Positions 38,486-47,772 of a stretch of 64,000 bases of DNA are shown in pieces. The notes beneath the pieces are model-generated. The model was not told the origin of the DNA. It saw only the letters and a program-made list of their open reading frames with translations, and did not search any database. Source of the DNA: JAPKZH01 sp963715635 (lineage in GTDB: Bacteria; Acidobacteriota; Aminicenantia; Aminicenantales; UBA4085); NCBI GenBank assembly GCA_963715635.1, contig OY970261.1, positions 3,224,001 to 3,288,000 on the forward strand, given 5' to 3'. The position numbers and the translations under genes were made by a program. Numbering within the stretch: position 1 is the stretch's first letter; each line of letters begins with the position of its first letter.

Positions 38486-39598
38486 TCAAAAAATATGGCC
38501 GAAGTTGAAATAAATTCCGGTCCCTTCCTTGCTGAAGCCCATATCGAATCTGGCCACAAAATCTGGGAGGTAAAACCGGAGCCCCCAACCATAATCAAAG
38601 GCGACAGCCTTGAAATGGATCTCGCTCAAGGAGGGCCAAACTGTGCCCGTGTTGACGAATAGATTGCCGCCCAGCCGCCAAATTATCGGAAACCGGTATT
38701 CGGCATTGAACAGGAACTTCCCTTTATCCACGAACCGGTTGAGCTTATAGCCTCTCATGGCATTCATGATGGCTCCTCCGCCCAGAACGGAATAATCCGC
38801 CAAGGGGATGGACGATCCCGAAATCCCCTGGACCAAGGCACGAAAAGCCAGGACATCTTTCGCGCCGAACACGAGAAAATATTTTCTAAAATCGACGGTG
38901 ATGCGGCTGAAACTAGCTTTATTGTTACCCAAGGCGTTCGCGGCAACATCGGTCTGGAAAAGGAGCCGGAAGCCTCGGGTGGGATGGATCTGGCTGTCCG
39001 AAGTATCGTAGCGAAGCGCGATGGAAAAGAACGGAGAAAATTTGTTTCCTTCCTGCTTTAATGTTTCTGCAAGAAGCGTGTTGGTTTTGTTTTCCCTGAT
39101 GTTAAAAGTATTCAGGTTCCTGACGACATAGCTGACCTCAACGACAAATTGAGGCGTAAATCCTCGGCTGAATGTTAATTGCACGGATTTTGTCTCAAAT
39201 GTATAAACGGTCTCTTCGTCTTTTTTGGAATCCGCGCCAATGCCATAATAGCTATAATTCAGGTATTTATCGTATTCTGCTTTGAGGTCGAAGGAGAGGC
39301 CATACTTTTTCCCCTGCCGGATTTCGGGATCCAAGATGGAAAAAGTGAAAACATACCATCTCTCCCCTTTGCTCGAATTGAAAAGGATGAGATCAAAGGA
39401 TTCTTTTTTATGGAGGTAGTCGACGAACTTGGCCCGTCCTCCATAGCCCACACCGATATCCGAGTCATACATCAGGATGGGAAAGATGCTCCACGATTTG
39501 TAGCTCTGTTTTTCTGGCTCCTGGGAAAAGCACCCAATGGCGATTGTTAAAAAAAGGCTAATCCCGATCGCGGCATAAAACGTGTTGCGTTTGCTCAT
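38486..39598 (-). CDS. Omp85/BamA-type outer-membrane barrel without POTRA domains
   Basis: 370 residues. Signal peptide with a Cys (IAIGCFSQ, possible lipobox), then a beta-barrel of the surface-antigen D15 type: GVGYGGRAKF at the start, LGGGAIMNAMRGY matching the conserved barrel-lumen loop, and a final strand IYFNFGHIF ending in Phe. Only the barrel is present, so it is not BamA itself; short Omp85 relatives are linked to lipid or protein movement across the outer membrane. Co-transcribed downstream of a two-component system. Confidence 0.83.
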   Translation of the reverse strand: MSKRNTFYAAIGISLFLTIAIGCFSQEPEKQSYKSWSIFPILMYDSDIGVGYGGRAKFVDYLHKKESFDLILFNSSKGERWYVFTFSILDPEIRQGKKYGLSFDLKAEYDKYLNYSYYGIGADSKKDEETVYTFETKSVQLTFSRGFTPQFVVEVSYVVRNLNTFNIRENKTNTLLAETLKQEGNKFSPFFSIALRYDTSDSQIHPTRGFRLLFQTDVAANALGNNKASFSRITVDFRKYFLVFGAKDVLAFRALVQGISGSSIPLADYSVLGGGAIMNAMRGYKLNRFVDKGKFLFNAEYRFPIIWRLGGNLFVNTGTVWPSLSEIHFKAVAFDYGWGLRFYLPDFVARFDMGFSKEGTGIYFNFGHIF

Positions 39599-39634
39599 GC
39601 GCTCCTCTTTAGTGGCAATATACGGCTAAAGAGA

Positions 39635-40321
39635 TTATTTTTGGAATTTGTACCCTGACCAGGGGACGGTTATGAGATGGACCGGCGTGGCCGGGTCTTT
39701 CTCGATTTTATGCCTGAGATTGTGGACAAACGTATCAATGGTCCGGGTTGTCGGAAATCGATCATATCCCCAGACTTCATTCAGGATCCTGTCGCGGTCC
39801 ACGACTTCGCCCTCATGAGAAATCAGAAGCTTCAACAGTCCAAATTCTTTGGCGGTCAGGTAAAGGTCTTTCTTGCCTTTAACGGCGGTTTTCTTTTTAA
39901 AATTGATCGTGATGTCTCCAAACGTATATTCCTCGATGCCTTTAGGCTCCGGTCGGGCGCGCCGGAGGACGGCCTTGATGCGGGCCAGCAGCTCTTTCTG
40001 GCTGAAGGGCTTAAGCAGATAGTCATCGGCGCCCAGCTCGAGCCCCAAGACTCTGTCGATCTCGTCTTTTTTCTGCCCGGTGAGGATAATGATCGGCGTC
40101 AGAATCCCCTTCTCCCGCAGCATCCGGCAAATATCCAGCCCGCCTAGGGAAGGAAGCTTAAGGTCCAGGACGATCAGGTCGATATGCTCCTGGCAGGCCA
40201 GGGCGAGCCCCTTCTCGCCGTCGGTGGCGGAGATGATTTGAAAACCTTCGGAATCCAGAAAAGAGGTGGTTGTCTCCACAAGGGCCTTGTTGTCTTCGAT
40301 GATGAGGAGTTTTTTCTTCAT
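39635..40321 (-). CDS. OmpR/PhoB-type response regulator
   Basis: 228 residues from ATG 40321. Receiver domain with the acidic pair IIEDN, phospho-acceptor Asp53 (LIVLDLKLP), Thr in IILTG and Lys in LKPF; then a winged helix with LTAKEFGLLKLL and RTIDTFVHNLRHKI. Start overlaps the kinase stop by 4 bp (ATGA). It probably controls this operon and envelope genes. Confidence 0.95.
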   Translation of the reverse strand: MKKKLLIIEDNKALVETTTSFLDSEGFQIISATDGEKGLALACQEHIDLIVLDLKLPSLGGLDICRMLREKGILTPIIILTGQKKDEIDRVLGLELGADDYLLKPFSQKELLARIKAVLRRARPEPKGIEEYTFGDITINFKKKTAVKGKKDLYLTAKEFGLLKLLISHEGEVVDRDRILNEVWGYDRFPTTRTIDTFVHNLRHKIEKDPATPVHLITVPWSGYKFQK

Positions 40322-42708
40322 GGTTTTGGAAAGACCAACATAAATGTGCTGCCCTTGCCGACTTCGCTCGTAACCCGGACGTTGCCTCGATGGGCGGCCA
40401 TGATATGCTTGATGATCTTTAAACCCAATCCGGCTCCTTTCGGGCATAGCTTTCCGGTCTGGGCGACCCGGTAAAATTTATCGAAGATTTTTTCTTGTTC
40501 CCCCATGGGAATCCCGATCCCCTGATCTTTAACCTGAATCTCCATTTCGCGTTCCCGGTCCTGGAGGCCGATCTCAATCACCTTCTTGTCTGTTGAATAT
40601 TTTATAGCATTATCGATGAGATTAATCAACGCTTGTTTCACAGCGTCCTCATCAATCTCCAGAAAGCGCGGGCCTGGGGGAAGATGCAAATCCAGCGTGA
40701 AGCCTTGGCCGTCGAGGGTCTGCTGGAAGACTGCGACTACCTCATGGATGAGCGTCACAATGTCGGTCTTGTGAAAGTGATAGATTTTCACCTGCTGTTC
40801 GATTTTTCCAAAATCCAAGACATTGTGAAGGAAGCGGGATAACCGGCTGCTTTCAGAAGCCATTAGATACAGGAACTGCTCCCGTTTTTCCTTATCTTTG
40901 ACCTTTCCTGATTGGAGAATTTCGGCCAACCCCTGAATGGAACTCATGGGCGTCCGCAGCTCATGGGAAACCGTCGTTATAAATTCGGTCTTCAGACGGT
41001 TGAGCTCATCCAGCTTTTCTCTGGACGCTCTCTCATAGATTACCTCCTCCTGGAGTTTCAAACGATCCAGGTTAAGGGCCAATTCGTTGGCCATTGTCCG
41101 GATGAGCTCGATGTCCTCACGAGCAAACCGTGCTCCGGATTTCTTCTTGCCCAGGAGTAAGAATCCGTTTCTTCCTCCGGAAGGAAAGGCCAGTGGTATT
41201 CCGATTTCCAATCTGTTCTCTTCCAGGATCTTTTCCTTGGAAAAATCTATATTTTCTTCAGTCTGAACCCCTGCTCGCCTGGCCGATATTTCGGGGGCTT
41301 CGTGGTTCAGTGTTTGGAGCGGATGAAAAGATAGCTCATCCCCTTTTATCAGAACGAAATTCTTCTCTTGGCCAACCACTGACTCCGACCCAACCGAAAT
41401 GCTCAAGCGTTCCACCGGAATAACCCTCTTTATTTCCTGGATAAAATAATCCAAGAGCTCATCCTGGCTGACAAACCTTTGCGCATTATCGCTGAACGCA
41501 AGGACCGTCTGGCGGTAATCAAACCGCTGTCGGAAGAAGGCCTTGTCTACAAAATCCTGAATTTTCTTAAGGGCCGGCTGAAAGGCCGCTGCCGCCAGAA
41601 AAACGCCGATCGCCGAAAACACGATCTCGTGGACGACGAAAAACTTGGAGAAAAGCCGTTCTGAGATTTGGACAAAGATGAGATAAAGGCTGACAATAAA
41701 GATCGTCAGGAGGGAATAGACAAGGCTGCGGTTGATGACAACCTCGATGTTCATTAACTTGTACCTAATGATGGCAATCGCAAACGCCGCGGGGATGACG
41801 AAAAAAAAGACCGCCGAGATCTCTTCGGACAGCAGGGGCCTGAGACCCAGGGCTGAGGGAATCATATACAAGACGATGAAAGGCAGCAGGCCGACAATCA
41901 GGCCATAGAAAATCCATTGGATTTGGGCCCTCTCTTCATCCAACTCTGCTTTTCGATAACTAAGGCTGAGTTGAAAGATGGAGAAAAGAACATAGATAAC
42001 GACATAGAAACGAAAAATAAAATAGGTCGAGTGGTAGAATCTATAGACATCGACGGAAGGCTTGAGGTACGCATAGAGAAAGGTTGACTCCTGGATTCCG
42101 GCGATCAGGAGGGCCGGAAGGAAAATAACAAACCGATTCAACCGATATTTACCCTTGGCAAAAGCCAGGGAAAAATTCACCATAAAGGCCGGCACCAAGG
42201 CATAGGATACAATGAAAAGCATACAAGGGATGAAGCTCAGCCATTCCCGCCTGAGGCAATAGTTGTCTCCGCTGATGATGAGGGCGGGGGCAAAAGCCAG
42301 CATTGTCCAGTAAAAAAGGCGGGCCTTGAGATCCCGAGGCCTCAGCAAAAAGACGGCGGTCCCGATGAAAAAGCAAAACAGGCCTATGATGAAATAGATG
42401 AGAGGAAAATTCGCTTTGGTGTAATACGGGGCGATGGAAGCGACCCTTTTCTCAATCTTGCCGTCGGTCTTTAAATAAAATTCGGCTGGATCGCCAATCG
42501 TCTTCGTTCTCAGAGAGAATTCTATATCTTTCTTCACTCGAATGTCGAAGTTATCGATGCGGACGATTTGATGTTTATCAATGTCACCGGGAATCCCGGG
42601 CCTGTCCCTTAGTAGAGAAAATCCATAAAAGCTGATAATAGTGATGAATAGACCGGCAAGGAGAGACAACAGAAACGAAATTTTATTGAGTTTTAGGCGT
42701 TCCCCCAT
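40318..42708 (-). CDS. Membrane sensor histidine kinase with 7TM-like and GAF regions
   Basis: About 796 residues. One span (about 9-32), a periplasmic loop of some 65 residues, a group of seven to eight spans (about 100-340), a GAF-like region (about 370-530), then HisKA with the phospho-acceptor His582 (VSHELRTP) and an ATPase domain (NLIDNAIKYS, DQGIGIP, KGAGLGLKI). The layout suggests sensing within the membrane or periplasm. The gene precedes its regulator, reversed from the more common order. The start may be ATG 42708 or TTG 42717; no strong ribosome site is visible. Confidence 0.9.
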   Translation of the reverse strand: MGERLKLNKISFLLSLLAGLFITIISFYGFSLLRDRPGIPGDIDKHQIVRIDNFDIRVKKDIEFSLRTKTIGDPAEFYLKTDGKIEKRVASIAPYYTKANFPLIYFIIGLFCFFIGTAVFLLRPRDLKARLFYWTMLAFAPALIISGDNYCLRREWLSFIPCMLFIVSYALVPAFMVNFSLAFAKGKYRLNRFVIFLPALLIAGIQESTFLYAYLKPSVDVYRFYHSTYFIFRFYVVIYVLFSIFQLSLSYRKAELDEERAQIQWIFYGLIVGLLPFIVLYMIPSALGLRPLLSEEISAVFFFVIPAAFAIAIIRYKLMNIEVVINRSLVYSLLTIFIVSLYLIFVQISERLFSKFFVVHEIVFSAIGVFLAAAAFQPALKKIQDFVDKAFFRQRFDYRQTVLAFSDNAQRFVSQDELLDYFIQEIKRVIPVERLSISVGSESVVGQEKNFVLIKGDELSFHPLQTLNHEAPEISARRAGVQTEENIDFSKEKILEENRLEIGIPLAFPSGGRNGFLLLGKKKSGARFAREDIELIRTMANELALNLDRLKLQEEVIYERASREKLDELNRLKTEFITTVSHELRTPMSSIQGLAEILQSGKVKDKEKREQFLYLMASESSRLSRFLHNVLDFGKIEQQVKIYHFHKTDIVTLIHEVVAVFQQTLDGQGFTLDLHLPPGPRFLEIDEDAVKQALINLIDNAIKYSTDKKVIEIGLQDREREMEIQVKDQGIGIPMGEQEKIFDKFYRVAQTGKLCPKGAGLGLKIIKHIMAAHRGNVRVTSEVGKGSTFMLVFPKP

Positions 42709-42742
42709 TCCGACCAAATATTACAGAGGCCCGGAGAAAATG

Positions 42743-43474
42743 TCAAACGGATGGCTTGCCCAAAGTCTGAGAGGACCGGGTTTTCTTTATTTTCAGACTG
42801 CCGGCAGGTCCGGGGCAGGCTTTTACACAAATGCCGCAGATGTGCTGGCTGACGATGTGTTTTTTTCGGAATTCATCCAGCTTTTCGTAACAGGCCCTAT
42901 GATCGAAATCGCCAGGGTTTTCTTTAATAGCCTGGGCTGGACAGGGCAAAAGGCATCTCCTGCATTCTCCACAAGATTCTTTTATCGGCTGATCGGCAAC
43001 CAGGGGCAGATCGGTCAAGACCGTCACTAGGCGAAATCTCGATCCAAGCTTAGGATTAACGAGGAGATTGTTGCGTCCGATCCAGCCTAAGCCGGCCAAC
43101 AGACCGACTTTTTTGTGCGAGACATGAGCCTGTTGTGTTACCCAGTCGATAATCTGGGAGGCAGGAATGGGCAGGGCATCGAAGCCAAGGTCTTGAATGT
43201 ACGAAGAGAGGAGAAATGCGGCCCGATCCAGGAAAAAGTTGAGCTGGCGGTAATGATGAAAATAAAGCGGTGTCGGCTGGTTTTCAATTTCTTCCAAGAC
43301 GGCGTTTGCCGCTCTTTTTCCGAGCGAAACCGCCCGATGAAATCTCATTTTTATGGGATCGGCCAGGCGAAATTCGTCCCTTGCCGTTATGATATCGGCT
43401 ACGCCAAAGAGAGATGCTCCGAGACTGAGGCAATAATCTTCAAGCTGTTGATAATTTTCGCTCTCTTTAGACAT
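42743..43474 (-). CDS. QueG-like iron-sulfur protein (epoxyqueuosine reductase family, short form)
   Basis: 243 residues, against roughly 350-380 for E. coli-type QueG. It has the family core GLGWIGRNNLLVNPKLGS and two [4Fe-4S] sites, CGECRRCLLPCP and CGICVKACP. The C-terminal HEAT-like part of QueG is absent. Short members are common in anaerobes and may be cobamide-linked reductases of other substrates. It is the first gene of the operon carrying the two-component system; a functional link is not evident. Confidence 0.8.
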   Translation of the reverse strand: MSKESENYQQLEDYCLSLGASLFGVADIITARDEFRLADPIKMRFHRAVSLGKRAANAVLEEIENQPTPLYFHHYRQLNFFLDRAAFLLSSYIQDLGFDALPIPASQIIDWVTQQAHVSHKKVGLLAGLGWIGRNNLLVNPKLGSRFRLVTVLTDLPLVADQPIKESCGECRRCLLPCPAQAIKENPGDFDHRACYEKLDEFRKKHIVSQHICGICVKACPGPAGSLKIKKTRSSQTLGKPSV

Positions 43475-43529
43475 AAGGGTTCATTGTAACGGCGGAAACA
43501 CCAGCTGTCAATTCAGGCATGAGCTCGTG

Positions 43530-43558
43530 TTGACTCGGGGAAAGGATTTAGATATATG
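43530..43558 (+). promoter_or_regulatory. Promoter of ndk
   Basis: TTGACT (43530-43535), 17 bp, TATATG (43553-43558). Transcription would begin near 43565, which supports the start codon at 43592. Confidence 0.55.
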
Positions 43559-43591
43559 AATGGATGATTAAGAATGAGAGAAGGAGCCAGC

Positions 43592-44002
43592 ATGACCGAA
43601 AAAACTCTAGCCATCATTAAACCAGACGCTGTCAAGAAGAAAATCATCGGCAAGATCATCGAGAGGATTGAAGATGAAAGCTTCAAAATCGCAACAATGA
43701 AGATGGTCTTTCTATCAAAAAACGACGCCAAGGGATTTTATATTGTTCACAAGGACAAGTCGTTTTATAACAGCCTGACAGACTTCATGTCCTCGGGAGA
43801 AGTCGTCATTATGGTTCTTGAGCGCGAAAACGCCATTTCCCACTGGCGTCAGGTGATGGGCGCCACCGATCCGGCATTGGCAAAGCCGGGGACTCTGCGG
43901 CATGCGTTTGGTTTTTCGGTCGAAAGGAATGTGGTACACGGATCGGACTCCCCCGAGACAGCAGAATGGGAAATCAATTATTTCTTTAAAAAAGAAAGTT
44001 GA
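43592..44002 (+). CDS. ndk: Nucleoside diphosphate kinase
   Basis: 136 residues from ATG 43592 (GAAGGAG upstream). Full-length NDK fold: TLAIIKPDAV, then the phospho-histidine His116 in RNVVHGSDS with the SPETA that follows it. It transfers the gamma phosphate between nucleoside triphosphates and diphosphates in the cytoplasm. Single-gene unit with its own promoter; it marks the left edge of the AT-rich CHAT region. Confidence 0.96.
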   Translation: MTEKTLAIIKPDAVKKKIIGKIIERIEDESFKIATMKMVFLSKNDAKGFYIVHKDKSFYNSLTDFMSSGEVVIMVLERENAISHWRQVMGATDPALAKPGTLRHAFGFSVERNVVHGSDSPETAEWEINYFFKKES

Positions 44003-44159
44003 TGTCTCCATATAAATAATCACAGGACATTTTTTTCCCAATAAAGGCCTTGTTTACCCCTATATCTTGTTTAGGCAATTTGATGAATACAATATAATGT
44101 GTTTATATTCTTAATATATTTTTTTGAATGAGTTAAAGGGCCTTTTTAAAAAAATTTGC

Positions 44160-44188
44160 TTGACTTTCCTGTATATTTTTCTTAGATT
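44160..44188 (+). promoter_or_regulatory. Promoter and hairpin leader of the small secreted protein / CHAT gene
   Basis: The 300 bp after ndk are AT-rich and hold no gene. TTGACT (44160-44165), 17 bp, TAGATT (44183-44188). The leader of about 107 nt can fold: CTATCTTT (44251-44258) with AAAGATAG (44275-44282), and CCTTGG (44198-44203) with CCAAGG (44268-44273), just ahead of AAGGAGG (44290-44296). Confidence 0.5.
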
Positions 44189-44301
44189 AATAGTGCGCCT
44201 TGGATGAGAATGACTGAAGAACTATCTCCATTTCTTTAGTGCTTCCTTCTCTATCTTTAATCATTCCCCAAGGTAAAGATAGCTTCGGCAAGGAGGCCAT
44301 T

Positions 44302-44565
44302 ATGAAAAGACCCTATTTCAAGGCGGTTGCTGTTGTTCTGTGCTTCGCGTTCGTTCTGATGACCGTTCCCGGTTTGAGAGCTGAAAAGAAAGCGGCTAAG
44401 ATCGATTTCAGGCTCCTTATCAAACAGCCCAGACTTCTACTCTCCTACCTGCTGCCGTTTTTGGGCGACAACGGAACAAAGGCTTCTATCTCTAAAGCTC
44501 CATCCTTTTCAAAAGTAAAGCCTACGGGGGACGTTCCCATCGCAAAACCAAGCGGACAGGATTAA
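44302..44565 (+). CDS. Small secreted protein of unknown function, upstream of the first CHAT gene
   Basis: 87 residues from ATG 44302, with AAGGAGG six bases upstream. Signal peptide about 1-27 (VPGLRAEKK). The mature part of some 60 residues has a basic start, an amphipathic-to-hydrophobic stretch (PRLLLSYLLPFLG) and a Ser/Lys/Pro-rich tail. I do not recognise a family. It lies 205 bp before a TPR-CHAT protease gene on the same strand. A secreted peptide that is a substrate, inhibitor or signal for that protease is a reasonable guess; nothing in the sequence proves it. Confidence 0.65.
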   Translation: MKRPYFKAVAVVLCFAFVLMTVPGLRAEKKAAKIDFRLLIKQPRLLLSYLLPFLGDNGTKASISKAPSFSKVKPTGDVPIAKPSGQD

Positions 44566-44769
44566 TCCCTAATATTGTCCGGAGCTCTAGTAATATTAAC
44601 GAAAAAGTCTGCATATATAAGGAAATTAGTATAATTTAAACTTTACCCCTCTCGGGTGACATAAGACTCCCAAAAACACCCCCGATATCCTCTTAAGGGG
44701 TGATTGACCCAAAGACAATCCTTTGCCACAATCCAAGCTTATTTATTAACAAGAACTGGTCTAAGTCTA

Positions 44770-47700
44770 ATGATATATAAAAAGACGTTTCTTTTACTTT
44801 ACGTTTTTTGCCTTATTTCCATACATTTGCCTTCTATAGAGAATTCAGTTCCTCAGCTATATTTGGAACAATTTATTCAAGGCGAAAACCTAAGACTTTC
44901 CGGCGATTTTGATAAATCCATAGAACATTTCAATAATTGTCTGTCCCTCGCAAAAAAAATCGGCGATAAAAAAGAAGAAATGAACTCTCTTATTAAATTG
45001 GCCCTTCTGTTATGGAACATCGGTCAGCCAAAAGAGTCAGCAGATTATTATTCAAACGCCTCATTTCTTGCCCAAAAGCTTGGCTTAAAAAAGGTCGAGG
45101 AGGTTTGCATAAAAGCGGGCCAAATATACAGGTTATACAACGAAGGGAAAGATTACCGTTTTGCAGACGATTATCAGAGATCAATAGAAAGTTTTAAAAA
45201 AGCTATAAGCCTTTCGAAAGAAATAAATAGCCTGGAACATGAATATAAATGCCTTCGGCAGATGAGCATTTGCTATTATTACCTAAACGATTACCAAGAG
45301 TTTTTTCAATTAAATAATGCCTCCCTAAACATAGCCCGAAAATTAAAGAATAAAAAGGATGAGGGACTATGTTTGAACAACATAGGTCTTTATTATTGGA
45401 AAATCGATAATTATCCTGCTGCTTTAAAGAATTATGAAAAAGCAGTCGAGCTAGCTCGGATAACAAATAACCTGACCGGAGAAAACGAAAGCTTAACAAA
45501 TATCGGAATAGCATATTATGATATGGGGAATTATGATGAAGCGTTTAAATATTTAAATGAAGCACTTCTAATAGACCAAAAATATTTTGGGCAAAAAGAA
45601 GTTTCTATTGATCTTAATAATATCGGAACTATATATAGAAAAAAAGGATTGCTTTCGTCCGAAAAAGAAGATTTTCAAAAAGCTTTACAATATTTTTTGG
45701 ATTGTCTTAAATTGATAAAAAATCTAAAAGAAACAAAAACGGAAATCCGAGTGCTAAATAACATTGGCACTGTCTATTCTGACTTAGAACAGAACAATGA
45801 CGCTCTAAACTACTTTAGATTGGCACTTAAACTTGCCGAGAAGATTAATGATGTTGAAGCAAAAAGCTTTATTTTCAATAATATCGGAATAGCTAATTCC
45901 CACTTGGGAAACTATGAAGAATCTACCAAATATAATCAAAGTGCTATAGACCTAGCACTAGAATTTAAGGGAAAACAAATTCTTTGGGAAGCTTATCTTG
46001 AATTAGCAAATGCATACAAAAAACAAAATAAATATTTGGATGCACTAAAAAATTATCGAAATTCAGTTTCGATAATTGAAAGTGCACGATCATCTATTGA
46101 GCTAGAAGAACTTAAAGCAAGCTATATTGGAACCGATAAAAGGCTTGAAGCGTATCACAATATGATCGATATGTTAGTTGACCTCAGTAAATCAGCTCCT
46201 CAAAAAGGTTATGATATTGAGGCCTTTAATTATCTAGAGAGAGCAAAAGCAAGAGCCTTCTTGGACAGCTTAGAGGTATCTGAGGTCAGCATTTCTCAGG
46301 GAATCGATTTCAAATTATCCAACCGAGAAAGCCAGCTCAGCAATGAAATATCAAGCTTATATAAGAAACTGCTGCAATCGGAATCGACTCCCGATCAAAG
46401 GAATAAGATCAGCCAAGACATCAAGAACTGTGAAGACCAATTAGACAAGCTAAAATTGGAAATCCGCATGACAAGCCCGGCTTACGCCACCTTAAATCCG
46501 CAGATCATCACTCTGAAAGAAGTCCAAGAGAATTTGCTGGACGGCAAAACAGCATTTTTTGCCTATTCCATCGGCAAGGATAGCTCATATGGGTTTGCCA
46601 TTAGCAAACGGGGCCTCAAGATTTTTCCCATTTCTCCCCGTAATTACATCCAAAAAAAGGTCACTGAATATAAAAAAGCCATCTCCGATAAAGACAACCT
46701 CGATTTTCGCATAGGATATCAACTTTACTCCGAGCTTGTCCGCCCAGGCTTGGATGAAAAGATTCAAAAGCTGGTTTTCTTCCCTGATGATATTCTATAT
46801 TTTCTTCCTTTTGAGACGCTTCTCACTCAGAAAAACAACAGGCAATGGCTCATCAACAAATATACTATTGCGTATGCCCCGTCGATTTCTTCCCTTCGTG
46901 AAATCATAAAGCGCAGCAAGAACAACGGTAAAAGACGAGGAAAGGATCTCCTGGCCTTTGGCGATCCGGTTTACGATGAGGAGGATTCAGGTAACAACGA
47001 AAAAAACAGTATCGATCTCTTCCAAAATTTCTATTCTCCCCAAGGCTTAAAACTCTTTCGATTGAATTACAGCGGCATGGAAGTTCAAAGAATTGCTGCG
47101 CTCTTTAGGAAAACCAAAGAACAGGTTTTTTTACGGGAGAAAGCCTCGGAAGCAGTATTGAAAAACCAAAAATTGGAAGACTTTAAAATCATCCATTTTG
47201 CTGCCCACGCCGTGATCGACGACCAAAAACCAGCCAGGTCTTTGATTGTACTCTCTCTAAATCAAGATTCTCGGCAATACGACTTTGTCCAAATGAGAGA
47301 TATCTATAATCTGAAGATGAATTCCGATCTTGTAACATTGTCTGCCTGCCAGACAGGGCTGGGACAGTTCATCCGGGGAGAGGGAATCGAGGGATTAAGC
47401 AGGGCATTCTTTTACGCTGGAGCGTCCTCTGTTCTCATGAGTTTGTGGGCTGTCAACGATCAGGCCAGTTACCAACTCATGGAAAGATTTTATTATCATC
47501 TCCGCTCATCGGAATCTATCATGGAAGCCCTCCAGAAGGCCAAGCTTGAAATGATTCGCTCAGGAGTCTTTTCTCATCCATTTTACTGGGCAGGATTTGT
47601 GATCACGGGAAATGCTGGGAAAGTTGTTTTTCCGAAGACGGTCTATAAATGGATTCCGGTGATAATCTCCTTGTGTATAGGAGGGACTTTCCTCATCGGA

Positions 47701-47772
47701 GTAAAAAATCTGAGAAAAAGAAAAGCGAGGCGCTTGGCCGCTCGATTATGCTATCGCGTCAGCCACGACTGA
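44770..47772 (+). CDS. TPR-CHAT protein 1, exported and C-terminally anchored
   Basis: 1000 residues from ATG 44770 (weak ribosome site). N-terminal signal or anchor (about 2-20); eight to ten TPRs (about 30-430, repeating NNIG and YY motifs); a helical linker (about 440-600); a CHAT caspase-like domain (about 640-945) with His809/His813 in HFAAHA and Cys860 in SACQTG, the expected dyad; then a membrane span (about 960-977) and a basic tail. This predicts a periplasm-facing CHAT protease held in the inner membrane. The TPR half is very AT-rich (12 G/C of 60 at 45661-45720), the CHAT half much less. Its 3' end overlaps the convergent glycosyltransferase by 22 bp. Close paralogue at 51634-54588. 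Confidence 0.9.
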   Translation: MIYKKTFLLLYVFCLISIHLPSIENSVPQLYLEQFIQGENLRLSGDFDKSIEHFNNCLSLAKKIGDKKEEMNSLIKLALLLWNIGQPKESADYYSNASFLAQKLGLKKVEEVCIKAGQIYRLYNEGKDYRFADDYQRSIESFKKAISLSKEINSLEHEYKCLRQMSICYYYLNDYQEFFQLNNASLNIARKLKNKKDEGLCLNNIGLYYWKIDNYPAALKNYEKAVELARITNNLTGENESLTNIGIAYYDMGNYDEAFKYLNEALLIDQKYFGQKEVSIDLNNIGTIYRKKGLLSSEKEDFQKALQYFLDCLKLIKNLKETKTEIRVLNNIGTVYSDLEQNNDALNYFRLALKLAEKINDVEAKSFIFNNIGIANSHLGNYEESTKYNQSAIDLALEFKGKQILWEAYLELANAYKKQNKYLDALKNYRNSVSIIESARSSIELEELKASYIGTDKRLEAYHNMIDMLVDLSKSAPQKGYDIEAFNYLERAKARAFLDSLEVSEVSISQGIDFKLSNRESQLSNEISSLYKKLLQSESTPDQRNKISQDIKNCEDQLDKLKLEIRMTSPAYATLNPQIITLKEVQENLLDGKTAFFAYSIGKDSSYGFAISKRGLKIFPISPRNYIQKKVTEYKKAISDKDNLDFRIGYQLYSELVRPGLDEKIQKLVFFPDDILYFLPFETLLTQKNNRQWLINKYTIAYAPSISSLREIIKRSKNNGKRRGKDLLAFGDPVYDEEDSGNNEKNSIDLFQNFYSPQGLKLFRLNYSGMEVQRIAALFRKTKEQVFLREKASEAVLKNQKLEDFKIIHFAAHAVIDDQKPARSLIVLSLNQDSRQYDFVQMRDIYNLKMNSDLVTLSACQTGLGQFIRGEGIEGLSRAFFYAGASSVLMSLWAVNDQASYQLMERFYYHLRSSESIMEALQKAKLEMIRSGVFSHPFYWAGFVITGNAGKVVFPKTVYKWIPVIISLCIGGTFLIGVKNLRKRKARRLAARLCYRVSHD

